Below, in pieces: positions 22,101 to 33,145 of a DNA stretch of 64,000 bases (position 1 is the stretch's first letter; every line of letters starts with the position of its first letter). The translations under genes and the position numbers were made by a program. Source of the stretch: Sipunculus nudus (lineage: Eukaryota; Annelida; Sipuncula; Golfingiida; Sipunculidae); NCBI GenBank assembly GCA_026874595.1, contig CM049307.1:51085370-51149369 (forward strand), in the 5' to 3' direction. A model generated the notes under the pieces. The model did no database searches and had not been told where the DNA came from. It worked only from the letters and a program-made list of their open reading frames with translations.

Positions 22101-25100
22101 GTATTAGTAGTAGAACTGCATGAAAGAGAAAACAAGAAATTAGTATCATGTTTCTTTTTTGTTACCTGCAAATCGGATTATTTCCGCAGAAGTAAGGCAC
22201 TTGTGTAATCGTGGCCGTCCTTGTGAGACAAGATCCCACTGCCGATCGCTTCTCAATACATTCGTCAAATGTCTATAACCATGTATCAAAGCAATATTGT
22301 AACATACGACTTTGTAAATAAATATAGTTGCATGCACTAAAATGAAATGAAAAGAAACTCAAAACCGTTCATATGCTCATTACAGAAAAAACGATTTGAA
22401 TGAATTACATCGAGAAGCGAGGTGTCTTAATAGTCTGATTTTCTTAATCGGGATTAAAATTTTGTTTTGCAACGTTAACATTACTTATATAATATTACTG
22501 TGATTCTAAAAAAATTGCAAAAATCAGGAAAACAATTCATGTTCGAATTTGCTTAGGAGTATTGTATTCATCAGTTCTATACTCGTGTAGGCCTGCGGCA
22601 GTGTGACTGGCTGATTGCAATAAATGCCCCTACTGTGTGTTAAAAAAAAGGGTGCATTAGGCTTTTACGTGTCTGTATATATGTAACTCATCAATTGAGG
22701 ATACCACCGCCGAGATGGAGGGAAGAAATTCGACAACCCGTTTGTTGAAGGAAAGTATCGCGACACGCATGAAACATTGGTGCGAAACTGTGAAAAAATA
22801 TGAAATTAAAGACACGTTTTTTATGGAAATCGCTGATGTCTTACCATATTCTCAGACTTAATTTTCTTACGGTATTTGTCCTGTAAGAAATAATACGCTG
22901 ATACCAGCCTATCAAACGGTTCCCGCACCAGATTAATGTACACTGGGCTCTCAAAGTTATATCTGAAGCAAAGAAAGCTTGGTATTAACAAATAAACATT
23001 CAATAATTTATGTTCTTTAAATCACAAATTATATAAAATTGCATATATATTTACGTTTATATACATATATAAATATATATAGATATACACATATATATAT
23101 ATATAACTATTTATGACTTTACAGTTTTTTTTTCTTCAGAGTTTTATATATATATTTTGGCGGACTGATCCGATTCACATCACTGGTTGAACAAGTGGTC
23201 CTACTTAGCTGAATTGTGAATGTTTATTGGTTCTGACCAGAGATAGTTGTATAAGGCCCTTTTACAAAATAAAAATTCCCGGGGCAATACATGTATGGTG
23301 CTGGCCCTGAATCATGCATAATCTTGTCAGTGAATACGAACTGCTAGAAAATCAGTTGTTAAAAACTATTAATTAAAAATAAATCAAAACGATCTGTTTC
23401 CCAACCCTTTTTTATTGAGAAACACCAGCATATTTTTTTATAATCGCCGAAATGTGGACACGGAATTCGACATTTCAGAGACGCCATTATTTTTTACCAG
23501 GCATCGTTTTAATGCAGTCAATTAAAAAGTTCCTGATCACAACCAACCAAGCACCTCGCCAAAACGCAGCATAATCATATGACTTCCTTCTTACCTTTCA
23601 AAGTCCACGTAATGCAGATATCGATCGTAAAACAGTGGTGTCTTCATGTGTTGGAACTCCTCGATGAATTCAAGCTTGGTGAATAATATTTGAAATTTCG
23701 AATATATACTCAGACAGTAGTAAATAATCAAATTGTCTCATATTTCAAATATAAGCATGCAGAAAACAGTTGATCTGCAGATTAATATTAAAATTCATCA
23801 CAGCTCTATATGTTGCAGGGAAAGAATATGAATAAGCTAAAGTAAGGTTTTCACGAGCACGCAAGCGATCCGCCAAGGCTGCGAATGTAGAAAAAAGTCC
23901 AGCATTCGTATTTATGCATCAAAGGTTCGCCAAACATCGCGGGGTCCGGAAGCGCTTTTTGTTGTACGCTGGAATAATTTTCAGTTCGGCGGGAATTAAA
24001 AAAAAGTTTTACCTTTTTGCGAACATTTCCAGTAACCAGGGTCTTTATTTGCTTATGAACTTCTCTCAAAAATGTCTAAAATGCTTCATCATATGTGGAC
24101 GACCTACTCACAACGTGCGCGATGTTTGTAAAATTTTCTTAATACCCCAAACAGATTCCGACAGTTTGCAGTGTGTCTCTTATATTATTTGCGAAAGTAG
24201 CGCAGCTTGTCCGATCATTTCTCTGGATCTGTTCGCGTACTTCTTGAGAATAGGTTACTTCATTACACGGTCTAACACGTAGAGCATTCCTCATTTTTGT
24301 GTTCTGCCTTTGCTGTCGGGGAGTGAGTCTTACTAATAGATGTATCCGCGTAAACAACGTTTTGCGGATATTATGTTTTTTGACCAGTTCCGCCGCCGCC
24401 GCCGACGAAGTTTTCGTTTCCGGAGAACTCCTCTGAAACTACTGAACCGTTTTTTTACGAAACATACGACAATTATCGGGTCACAGCGTCAATCTGTTCG
24501 TCTGCCTTGGGTTAAAATCACAGATTTCTCTGCAGTGGTTTGACTGATTCACCTGAAATTCGGCATGCGTTTACATCCTGGATAGCTTTCTTGATTTTAT
24601 GACAGGTTGCGCCACCTACATTCACATTCACGCTGCAGACATCCATGCTGATACCTCCAGACTGTTTTAACGTATATTCCTGAAACCTTTGTATGTGTTT
24701 AGATCTCACATAGCTCTTTATCATACAAGAAACTGGTGGCGCCACCTGCAACCATTTTTGCACAGCGTCATCTGTTTGTTTGACTTGGATTTAAATCACT
24801 CGTATCCCTACAGTGGTTTGAATGATTCACCTGAAATTCGGCAAGCATATACATCCTGGATAGCTTTCTTGATTTTATGACAGGTGGTGCCACCTACATT
24901 CACGTTCACGCTGCAGACATCCATGCTTATATCTCCAGACTGGTTTCACGTACCTTCTTGAAAATTTGCATGTGTTTAGTTCTAACATAGCTCTTTATCA
25001 TACAAGAAACTGGTGGCCATTTTTAGCTCAGCTGACTGTTAGTCGACTGTTTAGCAATCACCCTTTGTCCGTCGTCCGTCCGGTCGTCTATCCGTTAACT

Positions 25101-28100
25101 GGGCACAAATCATAAACGCTGGACCTGGAATCTTCTAACTTGATTCAGGGCGGTACATAAAAAACCTGGAAAAAGGTCTCTGTTACTCTTATTCTTCGAG
25201 CTATGGGGCTCCGAAGTACCCCCCCCCCCCCCAGAATAATGGAAAATTTTATACAAAAGCTCAAGTATCTGAACAACTAATGCATTGATCATCATGATTC
25301 ATTGCATAGATATAGATCATGGAGTGTTTCATCAGTTTGCAGACTGGTGGTGCCATCTGTATCTTTTCGATTTTTTTTTCTATTTTTGAGACCTTTAAAG
25401 ATGCGGTCATCTGTTAACAGGGCACAAATTGTATCCGCTGGACCTGGAATCATCTGACCTGACTTTAAGGGATGTCCATGAAAAATCTCCTTGGAAACCT
25501 GGAATAAGGTCTCTGTTACCAATATTCTTTGAGCTATGGAGCTCCGAAGTACCCCCGCCCCCCGAATAATGGAAAATTTGATACAAAAGCTCAAATGTCT
25601 GACCATCTAATGCATTGATCACCATGAATTTTTGCATGGATATTGATCATGGAGTGTTACATAAGTTTCTGCAGACTGGTGGCACCACCTGTATTTCTTT
25701 GATTTTTTTACAATATTTTCTCTATTTTTGAGAACTTTGAAGATGAAGTCATCTGTTAACACGGCACAAAGTTTAACTACTGGATCTAGAATCTTTTTTT
25801 TTTTCTTAATATACTTGGAGGGCCATGAAAGGTCTCATTGGAAACCTAAAATAAGGTCTCTGTTACCCATAACCCCTGAGCTATTGGGCTTCAAAGTACC
25901 CCTAAAAATAATGAAAGATTTGATACGAATACTCAAGTATCTGAAAAACTAATACATTGATCACCATTATTTTTGCATTGATATTTGTCATGGAATGTTT
26001 CATCAGTTTCTGCAGACTGGTGGCGCCAACTGTACTTTTTCCATTTATTCAAATTATTTTCTCTGTTTTTGAGACCTTTTAAAATGTGGTCATTTGTTAA
26101 CAGAGCACAAATCGTAATGACAGCACCTGGAATCTTGTATTATGACATGCAGTGACACCCTTGAAAAGTCTCCTTGGAAAACTAAAATTAGGTCTCTTTT
26201 ACCAAAAATCCCTAAGCTATGGGGCTTCAAGTACCCCCTAGAATAATGGAAAATTTGATACAAACGCTCAAGTATCTGAACAACAAATGCATTGATCACA
26301 ATGATTCTTTGCAAGCATAAAGATCAAGGAGTGTTTCATCAGTTCCTGCACACTGGTGGTGCCAATTCATCTTTTTTAAATTTGTTAACTCCTTTTTTTC
26401 TCTTTTTGAGACTTTTTATGATGTGGACATCCATTAACGGTACAAAAATCATAACCATTGCTCCTGGAAGCGTCTTACTTGACATCCATGGAGCTCCATG
26501 AAAAGCCTTCTTGGAAACCTGAAATTAGGTCTCTGTTACCCATTTTTCCAAGCTATCGGGCTTAAAAGTACCCCAAGAATAATGAAAAATTTGATACCAA
26601 AGCAGGGTACAAATCTTTACCATTGGACCTAGAATCTTCCATTTTGACACCCAGGGAGGTCCGTGAAAAGTCTACTTGGAAACCTTAGATTAGGTCTCCG
26701 TTACACATATTCTCCAAGCTATGGGGCTTATTAGCCCCCCCCCCCCCCCCCCGAATCATTGAAAATAAAATAGAAAAACAGGGCATAAATCATAAGCATT
26801 GGACCTAGAATCTTCATGCTTGACATCCTGTGAGTTCCTCAAAAGTTCTCTTCAGAAACTAGAAATTAGGACACTGTGACCTATATTATCTGAGGTACAG
26901 GTTTAAGCAACCCAGAAATAATGCAAAATAAACATAAATTGCCAGATTCCTCAAGACAGCTGAATGGATTGTCATTAAATTTGTTGTGCTTATTGGTCTT
27001 GATCCACTTCAGCTAATATGCATGAACTATGATGGCACATTCATAATCTTAATTAGTTGCCTGTGCAAGGACATATTGTCAACATGCCATTCGGCTGAGC
27101 GTCATGATCCATGGGTCACTTGTTGCTCAGCGTCCATCTGTTCGTTCGAATTTGGTTATAATCGCTCATATCTTGGCTGTGGTTTGACTTATTCACCTCA
27201 AATTTTGCATGCGTATTCATCCTGGATAGCTTTCTTAATTTTATGACAGTAGGCGCAACCTTCATTCACGTTCAGGCTGCAGATATCCATGCTAATATCT
27301 CTGTAGTGGTTTGAAGCGTCTTCCTGAAGTTTTGCATGGGTTTGGATAGTCACATAGCTCTTTATCATACACATAACTGGTGGCGTCACCTGCAACCATT
27401 TTTTCACATCGTCAAACTGTATGTCTGCTGTGAAATAAAATAATTCATATCTCGGCAGTTTTCTCGTTTAAATAACAGGTGGCATTACCTACAAAAATGT
27501 TTACGTGGCAGGCATCCATGCTAATGTAACACATCTAACTCTATTTTCCCTTGCCACTCAATCCATGCCTCACTTCAACCGTCCTACTCTATTTTTGGCG
27601 GATACATTTAGTCACTTGTCGAATACCCGTATTCTAGTTTCCTGTAGAGATTAGAATTCATGCTAAGCAGTCTCTTGTTTGTGGCCGAGTCTCCTTTATG
27701 CAGTGCCTACAGGAGCTGTCTATCCTAACCATGCTCAAGTCTCTGCTGCTCCAGCAATTAGTTTTGAACCCATAGAGTCTTCAATTACTGTTCTTTACTT
27801 TACTCTGGTGCTTTTCCACACTCTTACATTAAACACGGGCTTACAGCAACAAGCAGCAGTTCCATATCAAAAGCTTCACCTCCATATATGGTCAGGACAG
27901 GTTTAAGAGTTGCCTGGTCCATCTTCTGTCACGGACCTCTGGGAAACTGATGCTGGCAATGCAATTCAATACATGTAAGACATATATGGTTCTTAGTATC
28001 GTTCGGAGCGCCCATTGCACTATAATCGCGCGACATATGTATCTATGTCGCATGAGTGTCGCACCACGATAATTTACCGCGAAATATGCATTTGTAACGT

Positions 28101-29313
28101 TTGCATTTTAGTAGTATGTTATTCGTGTAGGTCTATGTGGACTGGCAATGCTAAGTCCAATATTCGTATAAAACACTGTAAATACTTCTCTCAAATTTTT
28201 CAAGATTGGTTCATAGCCTTATTGTCGCGTTACATGCAGATAAAAAAGACTTCTCCGAATGTTGGTCTTTGCCATTTTTTGCCTCATTAGTATCCTCCTC
28301 GAATCGTTCCCGCGTCTCGTGAAAATCCTTATTTAGTTATTTGAAATTCTTAGGCAAGGCATAAAGATTTATGGTTAAATTAGATAATGAAAGAAAACTG
28401 TTCGAACAAACGATTAACTCTCAAGAGTAAATTATCAACTTTCGATGATTTCGATGAAAGGCTGATTGTTTGACGTAATCTGAATTAAACTTTTAGATAA
28501 TACGCTTAATGCGTTCTTCGTGTTGTGCTATATCAAAGAATAAACTAAATATGAATATTGTCGAGGCTAAAATAAATGGTATGTTTCTCAGTTTTTTTTA
28601 ATTCATGAATCAGTGCGTACGGGCGTTTCTTTTACAATTTTATCATAGGGTTGTTGGAAAAATTTCAAATAAGAGGACAATATGATAAAACAGAATTGTT
28701 TTGCCCAAAAAGTTAAAGCGAAATTCAGAAGGCGAAACTTTATTGATTATTTTTTTTCTCAAAATAAAAATTTCGAGCGGCTGGTCGACAAAATTAGTCA
28801 ATTTCATGTCAAAATCAACATCCAATTTGTAAGGTGTTGGGAGGGTTGAAATGTATGCGCGGTGCCTGAGAAATCAATATTTTTCTGCTTTTTTATGCAT
28901 TGTTTTACCTCATCTTGATTGATTAGATAATGTTGTGAATAAACACGAGATGACACATAATTGAAGTTGAGCCTCCTTGATAGCTTTCTCACTATTGTCA
29001 GGACACCTCGGCTGCCGCACTTTGGAACTCGGTTATAAAACACCCTGGTGGCCGGTTCTTGCAATTTACATTGTATGTTTTCCCCGGGTGGCGGCTCCGT
29101 GCTATTTTTAGCAGGTGACGTCCCAACTTTAACTGTCCTCGATCCTTTAAGTCTTATTGGAGGAAGCGTAATCCGATACTTGACGGAATGTATTACACTA
29201 GTTATCTCTTGTGGCACCCGATCTAGATTACGTGTGGATATAATAACCATAACCAGCAAAATTAAGGGAACATATATGAACATTTTCCGTATGATGAAGT
29301 TTAACGTCGGCAT
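18938..29313 (-). CDS. UST-like: Gene A: uronyl/heparan-sulfate 2-O-sulfotransferase-like, six coding exons, 343 aa
   Basis: Join (transcript order): 29313-28909, 23674-23595, 22962-22845, 22272-22166, 19479-19322, 19101-18938. The frame is continuous (phases 0,2,0,2,1) and gives 343 residues, close to HS2ST (about 356) and UST (about 406). Family role: transfers sulfate from PAPS to the 2-O position of uronic acids in glycosaminoglycans in the Golgi lumen. Seen: basic N-terminus then a membrane anchor (residues 12-26), the 5'-phosphosulfate loop YNRVPKCGS (93-101, K98), the 3'-phosphate motif INLVREPFDRLVSAYY (171-186, R175, S183), TFDEC (202-206), PYFCG (227-231), and N-glycosylation sites at N70 and N263. 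Odd: the family's active-site histidine is Tyr154 (YDRYLHY), and intron 5 would need a GC donor. Expression and activity are inferred. The fold assignment is firm; the substrate is not. Confidence 0.88.
19322..19479 (-). CDS. UST-like: Gene A coding exon 5 with probable GC donor
   Basis: 158 nt. Acceptor TTACTTGTCAG. Encodes MPSKEALLRAKHNIVQHYLV, VGTTKNMTAFFETLE and ILLPNFFRSAPELFRKE, corresponding to UST 'ALERAKLNVNENFLLVGILEELEDVLLLLERFLPHYFKG'. At the point where gene B has AAAG|GTGTGG, gene A reads GAAG|GCAAAA. Only this junction keeps the frame into exon 6, so a GC-AG intron or a damaged donor is implied. Confidence 0.8.
19560..22165. repeat. Gene A intron 4 body: composite satellite DNA
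   Basis: A satellite edge motif (ctgagctatagcgatcactctttgt) lies at 19558-19585, and a perfect GGTGGCGCCACC palindrome at 19863-19874 with a weaker copy near 20022. From 20200 to 21120 runs a degenerate ~280-bp tandem unit containing 'gtcacaaggtcaaaggtcaaggtcacagg' twice (about 20463 and 20746) and 'gataactcc-gttt-gattttaaacttgact'. A second motif block with cccc tract is at 21380-21870. No credible ORF. Confidence 0.6.
22166..22272 (-). CDS. UST-like: Gene A coding exon 4
   Basis: 107 nt. Acceptor GGTTATAG, donor TTTGCAG|GTAACA. Starts TFDECIEKRSAVGSC and ends QVPYFCGNNPIC, matching the 'NECI...YFCGQHPRCR' block of UST with its paired cysteines. Confidence 0.87.
22845..22962 (-). CDS. UST-like: Gene A coding exon 3 (3'-phosphate-binding motif)
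   Basis: 118 nt. Acceptor TTGCTTCAG, donor AATATG|GTAAGA. It completes Arg162, then reads YNFESPVYINLVREP, FDRLVSAYYF and so on. The INxxREPxxRLVSxYYF pattern is the PAPS 3'-phosphate-binding motif of the 2-O-sulfotransferases (HS2ST: INVIRDPIERLVSYYYFLRFG). Confidence 0.9.
23040..23590. other. Gene A intron 2: AT-rich, conserved with gene B intron 2
   Basis: 23040-23160 is ATATAT-rich. 23160-23590 aligns with gene B intron 2 (54145-54610): shared 'ttttggcg-aaccgatcc', 'ttataaggccc', 'ctgggccataatcaagcataa'-type blocks, and 'cacaaccaac-a-caCctcgcc-aaacg' next to the exon 2 donor. Intron homology shows that A and B arose by whole-gene duplication. Confidence 0.7.
23595..23674 (-). CDS. UST-like: Gene A coding exon 2 (active-site segment)
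   Basis: 80 nt, codons 136-161 plus two bases. Acceptor TTCACCAAG, donor GAAAG|GTAAGA. Encodes LEFIEEFQHMKTPLFYDRYL and on to HYVDFE. This is the UST/HS2ST segment that normally holds the catalytic histidine (UST-type RHVHFLNF). Here that position is Tyr154, and His156 two residues later is retained. The same exon in gene B has His154. Confidence 0.88.
23851..24440 (-). pseudogene. Decayed ORF of unknown origin in gene A intron 1
   Basis: One minus-strand frame runs from about 24430 to 23851 with in-frame stops only near 24139 and 24092. It begins with a Ser/Pro-rich stretch and an Ala run (a GCG triplet repeat at 24393-24407), then AELVKKHNIRKTLF, TRIHLLVRLTPRQQRQNTK and later FLREVHKQIKTLVTGNV. 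Composition is protein-like (charged, mixed helices) and it sits in an intron of a repeat-rich gene, so a mobile-element relic is likely. I do not recognise the family. The plus-strand 122-aa ORF at 23914-24282 is its antisense shadow. Confidence 0.3.
24540..25030. repeat. Tandem ~275-bp units with GGTGGCGCCACC core (intron 1 of gene A)
   Basis: Repeated module 'gtttgactgattcacctgaaattcggcatgcg-atacatcctggatagctttcttgattttatgacaggt-gcgccacctacattcac-ttcacgctgcagacatccatgct'. The palindrome is perfect at 24735-24746 and imperfect near 24603 and 24883. Related copies are at 27130-27530 and 42790-43240. Confidence 0.7.
25030..26940. repeat. ~335-bp satellite, about five units
   Basis: Each unit holds 'taacagggcacaaat-gtaa-c-ctggacctggaatc', 'tccttggaaacctg-aataaggtctctgttacc', 'gagctatggggct-c-aagtacccc', 'aataatggaaaatttgatacaaa-gctcaagtatctgaacaactaatgcattgatca', 'ggagtgtttcatcagtttctgcagactggtggcgccacctgtat' and a T-rich 'ctctatttttgagacctttaa'. 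The palindromic step recurs near 25346, 25676, 26018 and 26355. A poly-C run (25220-25232, 26735-26752) occupies the 'agtacccc' position. It is duplicated as a block at 40871-42620. Confidence 0.85.
27130..28900. other. Intron 1 of gene A, proximal part
   Basis: 27130-27530 carries the palindromic module (weak cores near 27247, 27378 and 27476). 27540-28900 is AT-rich and non-repetitive apart from the copy at 43280-44640. It holds short ORFs on both strands conserved in the copy (for example 27679-27906 and 28015-28290), but their differences include non-synonymous and length changes, so I see no gene there. Confidence 0.5.
28909..29313 (-). CDS. UST-like: Gene A coding exon 1 (membrane anchor and 5'-PSB loop)
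   Basis: Codons 1-135, from ATG at 29313 to GAG followed by GTAAAA (donor 28908-28907). The start is the first Met before the IIRK-basic stretch and hydrophobic anchor. It is colinear with the gene B start at 55874, since both exons have exactly 405 coding bases. The exon extends 5' as UTR to 29368, where a pyrimidine-rich tract ends in TTTTCAG, so a non-coding exon must lie further upstream. The ATG in the context AGCAATG follows 55 nt of UTR. Confidence 0.88.
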
Positions 29314-29360
29314 TGCTGAGTAATGTACGACCGCCCAGAATCTCCTGGCTGCAACTGATT

Positions 29361-29400
29361 AATGTGTTCTGAAAATCAAGAAGACAAAGAGCACAACAAG
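29361..29400 (-). other. 5' UTR intron acceptor upstream of gene A exon 1
   Basis: On the minus strand 'GCTCTTTGTCTTCTTGATTTTCAG' precedes AACACATTAATC, a good branch/pyrimidine/AG arrangement. It is kept in A' (exon start 45115), B (55928) and B' (59486). In the remnant at 17.9 kb the AG is mutated (CAA). Confidence 0.65.
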
Positions 29401-29479
29401 TAAATTTTTAGCAGTATGGTAACTTTTGTGAATTCTTGGACAGAGTGAGACAAAAGATGGCAAGTGGGAGCCATGCATC

Positions 29480-29795
29480 TGTTCTCCTGTAATTATTGTC
29501 TCTTGTATCTACTTTCTCCTGTACCTATTGTCTGCTCTCTGCTGTACCTATATTTCCTTTACTAGTGTTCTCCTGCACCTATGTTCTCTGGTACTTATAT
29601 TTTCATGTACCTATGTTATCCGGCAGTTTATGTTCTCCCCATCCCATATACCTATATGCCCCGGTACCTACGTGCCCCGGTAGCAATGCTTCCCGGTACC
29701 TAGATGATCTCCAAAACCTAAATGCTCCGGTGCCTTTATGTTCTCTTGTATCAATGTTCCCTAATACCTGTAACGTGTTCGGGTGCAGGGTACCA
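29480..29795. repeat. Degenerate 16-bp minisatellite upstream of gene A exon 1
   Basis: Diverged runs of 'cctatgttctcc-gta' about 16 bp apart. The same array is at 45240-45560 and a clean version at 46090-46540. The 101-aa plus-strand ORF here is a by-product of the repeat. Confidence 0.65.
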
Positions 29796-29898
29796 GTCTA
29801 ATCATAGAGGGAGGGGGCCAGTCTACATATAACGTCCTGATGACGTTGTTCACTGGTGAGAGCCATCCAGAGAGAGGGACACTGTTTGTTTTGGCTCG

Positions 29899-31540
29899 AC
29901 ACCGTCCCCCTTGAGAAAGAATTAAATGTAGCACATGGACCCTTGAACTGTTTCATTTTATCGTTCATGTACTGATAATTCGTGCTACCTCTAAGCGATG
30001 GTACTATACGGATGTTATTTAAAGCTCTGAATGAAGATAAATAGCTTTAGAACTATTGATGTTTTTGTTAGCTTCAAAAGCTCAATACCGTCACTTATTT
30101 TATCAGCACCGTCACCTTGAATTGTTTCCTCCATGTTTCTTATTTTTTGCAAACTAACCTCTCAAAAGGTAACAAGGCATTTCGATTTAAATTGCAAGGA
30201 TATTTTTTACCACAAGTACACCCCTCATATTGCCGAAAAAAGGAAAAAAAATATTTCCTAAAAAATTAATTAAAAAGAAACAAATGTGGATCTTTTTTTA
30301 AATATTTTTCCACTTCTGATTGATTTTTTTTTTCATTTTATCAAAGCCTGTTGATTTATATTTGAGCGAAAATCTTGACAGAAAAAGAGACAGAGAGACT
30401 GACAAGCAGATTTACTCGGACGAACAGAGGCTTGAACAGTCGAGTGGTAAGATGTCGTAACTTTTTAGACAGTGTGTCAATTTACTGACACATATTTCAA
30501 TCTTTAATGTTCCATTTAGGCTGACGGACTGTCTGAGATCGAATATGTACGGTCCATCAGTTAAAAATGCGCATTTTTTTCGATCGGTACCATTATATCA
30601 GGGAAGGTTCTCACGGTTTGTTTTCGGCGACCGTTCTGTTATGACGGATTCCCAGTGTGTGCGAGGGCATCGGCACGGCTTTGATACGGTTTCACTGCGG
30701 CAAGGTCAGGGCATGGGAAGGACATCTTAGGTCAACCATGGACAATATACGAAAATGCCGTAACGCCACATGCTTGTCTGTGCATACCCCTGCTATTCCA
30801 GTACACGAGTACATTGTTGACCGGAGTCTTCCGTTGTTGATCGTCTGCACCGGAGTACGGACATGCCGGTTTGCGAGTTCATTTCGACACGACTAGTCGT
30901 GCTTGGCCGATTCTTAGAATCTGTAGTCACTACTCAATGGGTTTAAAAATATTCACAGATAGCTATACGGATCATCTCGGACTTTTATCTTTGGTGGAAA
31001 TCCCTCCCATTCCCTTGTCTTGTCACACTGAAACCGTATCAAAGCCGTGACGATCTCGAGGCCCCCGCAGATAAATCCGTGAAAAAGCACGATCGCCCTA
31101 TTCAAACCATGAGAAGCTTCCCTGACATCATGGCTGCGATAAAAAATGCGTGTTTTTATGGATGGACCGTGAACAGTCGATCTGGGATTGTCCGTCGAAG
31201 TCCGTGACAGAGTGACCTTTGCTTAAGATTACGCCTCGGCGAACTACGGATAGCCACGTTTTGTAGTATTTCAGGAGGGTCTGCTACGGTTAATCCAAGT
31301 CTGACGATGGAAAATATTTAAAAGAATGATGTAATATAAATACCAACCCCTGCATCATTCTTTTCAAATCTTAATGATCCGGTATCATCCATTGACTTTT
31401 CTGATCAGGTCACGAAAACCTTTTTATCTTTGTCTCATTTTTTTTCAAAAGTATATTTGAACGCGCTGCTGACTTCTATTTGTAGAGTTCAAAATGGAAA
31501 ATATGCCATTTTACGGAAAATATACCTATTTCTTATGATA
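29899..31540. repeat. Upstream flank of gene A (copy of window start)
   Basis: 29899-30530 matches 1-670 and 45660-46080. 30530-31290 matches 2085-2500 ('gacggattcccag', 'gcgagggcatcggcacggctttgatacgg', 'gcatggga-gg') but lacks the expanded 89-bp array. 31020-31220 carries parts of it in inverted orientation ('gaaaccgtatcaaagccgtg'). Confidence 0.7.
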
Positions 31541-31876
31541 AAATAACGTTCTATTAATTGGCGTATGTACCCCTTGTTATAAAGTCTTGGGTATGCTATG
31601 CGAATTATACTGTAAATAAGACCATTTTCATCATGTATGCAGTAAATCACGGGCATTGGTCATTTTTGTATCTTTATATTTTTCTTTATTCACAGCAAGG
31701 AAATATGTGATATTTTAGACGTGTCGATGTAATTAGAATGGGCCTACACTTGCCCAAAGATGATGCAAATTTTTTGATCGATTCGATTTGAGAGAAGCTT
31801 CCTATTTGGTTTTATATCACGTTTTGCTGCCGCAATCCACATATCGCACACCCCGCGCCCGATAAACGCAGCTTAA

Positions 31877-32473
31877 GCCTAGGTCTCACTTACCACGTCC
31901 TTCTACGGTGTTTCACGGTTCAGCTACGACAAGCCAGAAGTTTTGGCATTTTTGGAATGAACGTGATGAAAATGAAACCAGCGTTCTCGTGACGTTCGTG
32001 GCACGTTCTTCCACGGTATTTCACGTTCATCCACGGGGCTGCTATAGTAGTAACCACGTTCTCGAAAAGTAAAACGTGGCTTGTCGTATTAGAATATGGG
32101 TGGGTCCCGTGCTTCCAACTGCTCGCTACGTTTTCGCTACTGTACTGCTACTGTTATCTACGTTCTCATACAGCGTCAAGTAAGCGTTACGGTAACCAGG
32201 TTCAGTCACGTATTCCTACGGTTTCCTACGGCAATGGATTACGTTCTGGGATGACATGACGATTTACCGTGGCCCAGCTCCCGGGATTTGACAGGCCAAA
32301 TCAGTTCTATCCAGGTGCAACGGGATGTCAGGGACCAGGTTCTGTTCCGTTCGTTTTGAACATTTTAAAGAGAACGTGGACCCCACACGACCATTCACGG
32401 TCATTCACGGTCCACATGTCCTACAGTTAAGACCCCGAACCGTAGACAGAATGTGGTAAGTTAGTCCTAGGCT
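31877..32473. mobile_element. 597-bp TTAA-flanked MITE (piggyBac-type)
   Basis: Terminal inverted repeats GCCTAGGTCTCACTTACCAC (left) and, reading the other strand from the right, GCCTAGGACTAACTTACCAC. TTAA at 31873-31876 and again at 32474-32477. The paralogous segment has a single TTAA and no insert ('cacagcttaagcatccatggtcgac', 11619-11643). The interior is rich in 'cacgttct' and 'ttcacggt' steps with no transposase. TTAA duplication is characteristic of piggyBac-mobilised elements. Confidence 0.85.
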
Positions 32474-33145
32474 TTAACAATCTATGGTCGACAGGACATG
32501 CAAGCGGCTGAGTACTGGGTTGACAAACACCTAGTCAGATAGAACCTTACCCTGTACGACACCTCAGACCACCAGTCCATTCGGTCATCAAATAATCTTG
32601 GTAACGTTAAACAAATATATATTCCCTACCCTCTCTGTCATCAGCCTGGACGACAATATGATTTCCCGTGGACCCCTCTCAGGAAATGCAGGATGACAGT
32701 GAGACTTGACCGGAACGAAGGTTAAGGAGACAATGCATTCGACACCCAGTTCCAAATTGAATTGGACACTGACAAGCAACCAGCCAATGTCATGAATATA
32801 ATTGAAAAACCTTCGTATCTAGGCGGAATGATATGTCCGGCACCTTAATTAAGATCGATTTCGGTGAAGGAGGTGAACAGTGTTCGCTGCATGAAGAAAG
32901 TAAGTTGGGGAAAGCAAGCAGGCTAAGTGACGCACGCTGCTGAAACCAAGGGCTATAAAAAGTTAGGTTGGCTCCACTGAGATAGTATTTAAATCGTCTA
33001 AACAAAACTTTATCTCCTAAATCACGACTAATTACACATTGTTAAAGGAGAATAGACCATTAACAGGAAGTGGAAGAGACATTTCGGCTGTCTCATAAAC
33101 AGACACTCCACAGACGATGAATGGCTGGAACAGATTCAGCAGAGA

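Larger units (their letters stand above)
25187..30325. repeat. 5.1-kb segmental duplication, copy 1 (contains exon 1 of gene A)
   Basis: Collinear with 40868-46083 throughout: satellite, palindromic module, unique-looking 27540-28900 stretch, exon 1, 5' UTR acceptor and upstream flank. Differences are scattered substitutions and small indels, and there is an extra stretch in copy 2 near 43150-43200. Left breakpoints lie inside the satellite (25187/40868) and right breakpoints just after 'aaatgt-g-tcttttt-aaata-ttttccact' (30325/46083). Confidence 0.9.

Noticed and set aside
25292..25637. Minus-strand ORFs sharing 'GNRDLIPGFQGDFSWTSLKV' across satellites (also 41101, 50721, 50924)
   Set aside because: They recur with the satellite period, start and stop at arbitrary points and include poly-Gly from poly-C tracts; no sign of a start or splice context.
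29048..29323. Plus-strand ORF of about 90 codons, also at 44820, 55609 and 59167
   Set aside because: Antisense shadow of the sulfotransferase first exon; its conservation follows from the coding strand.
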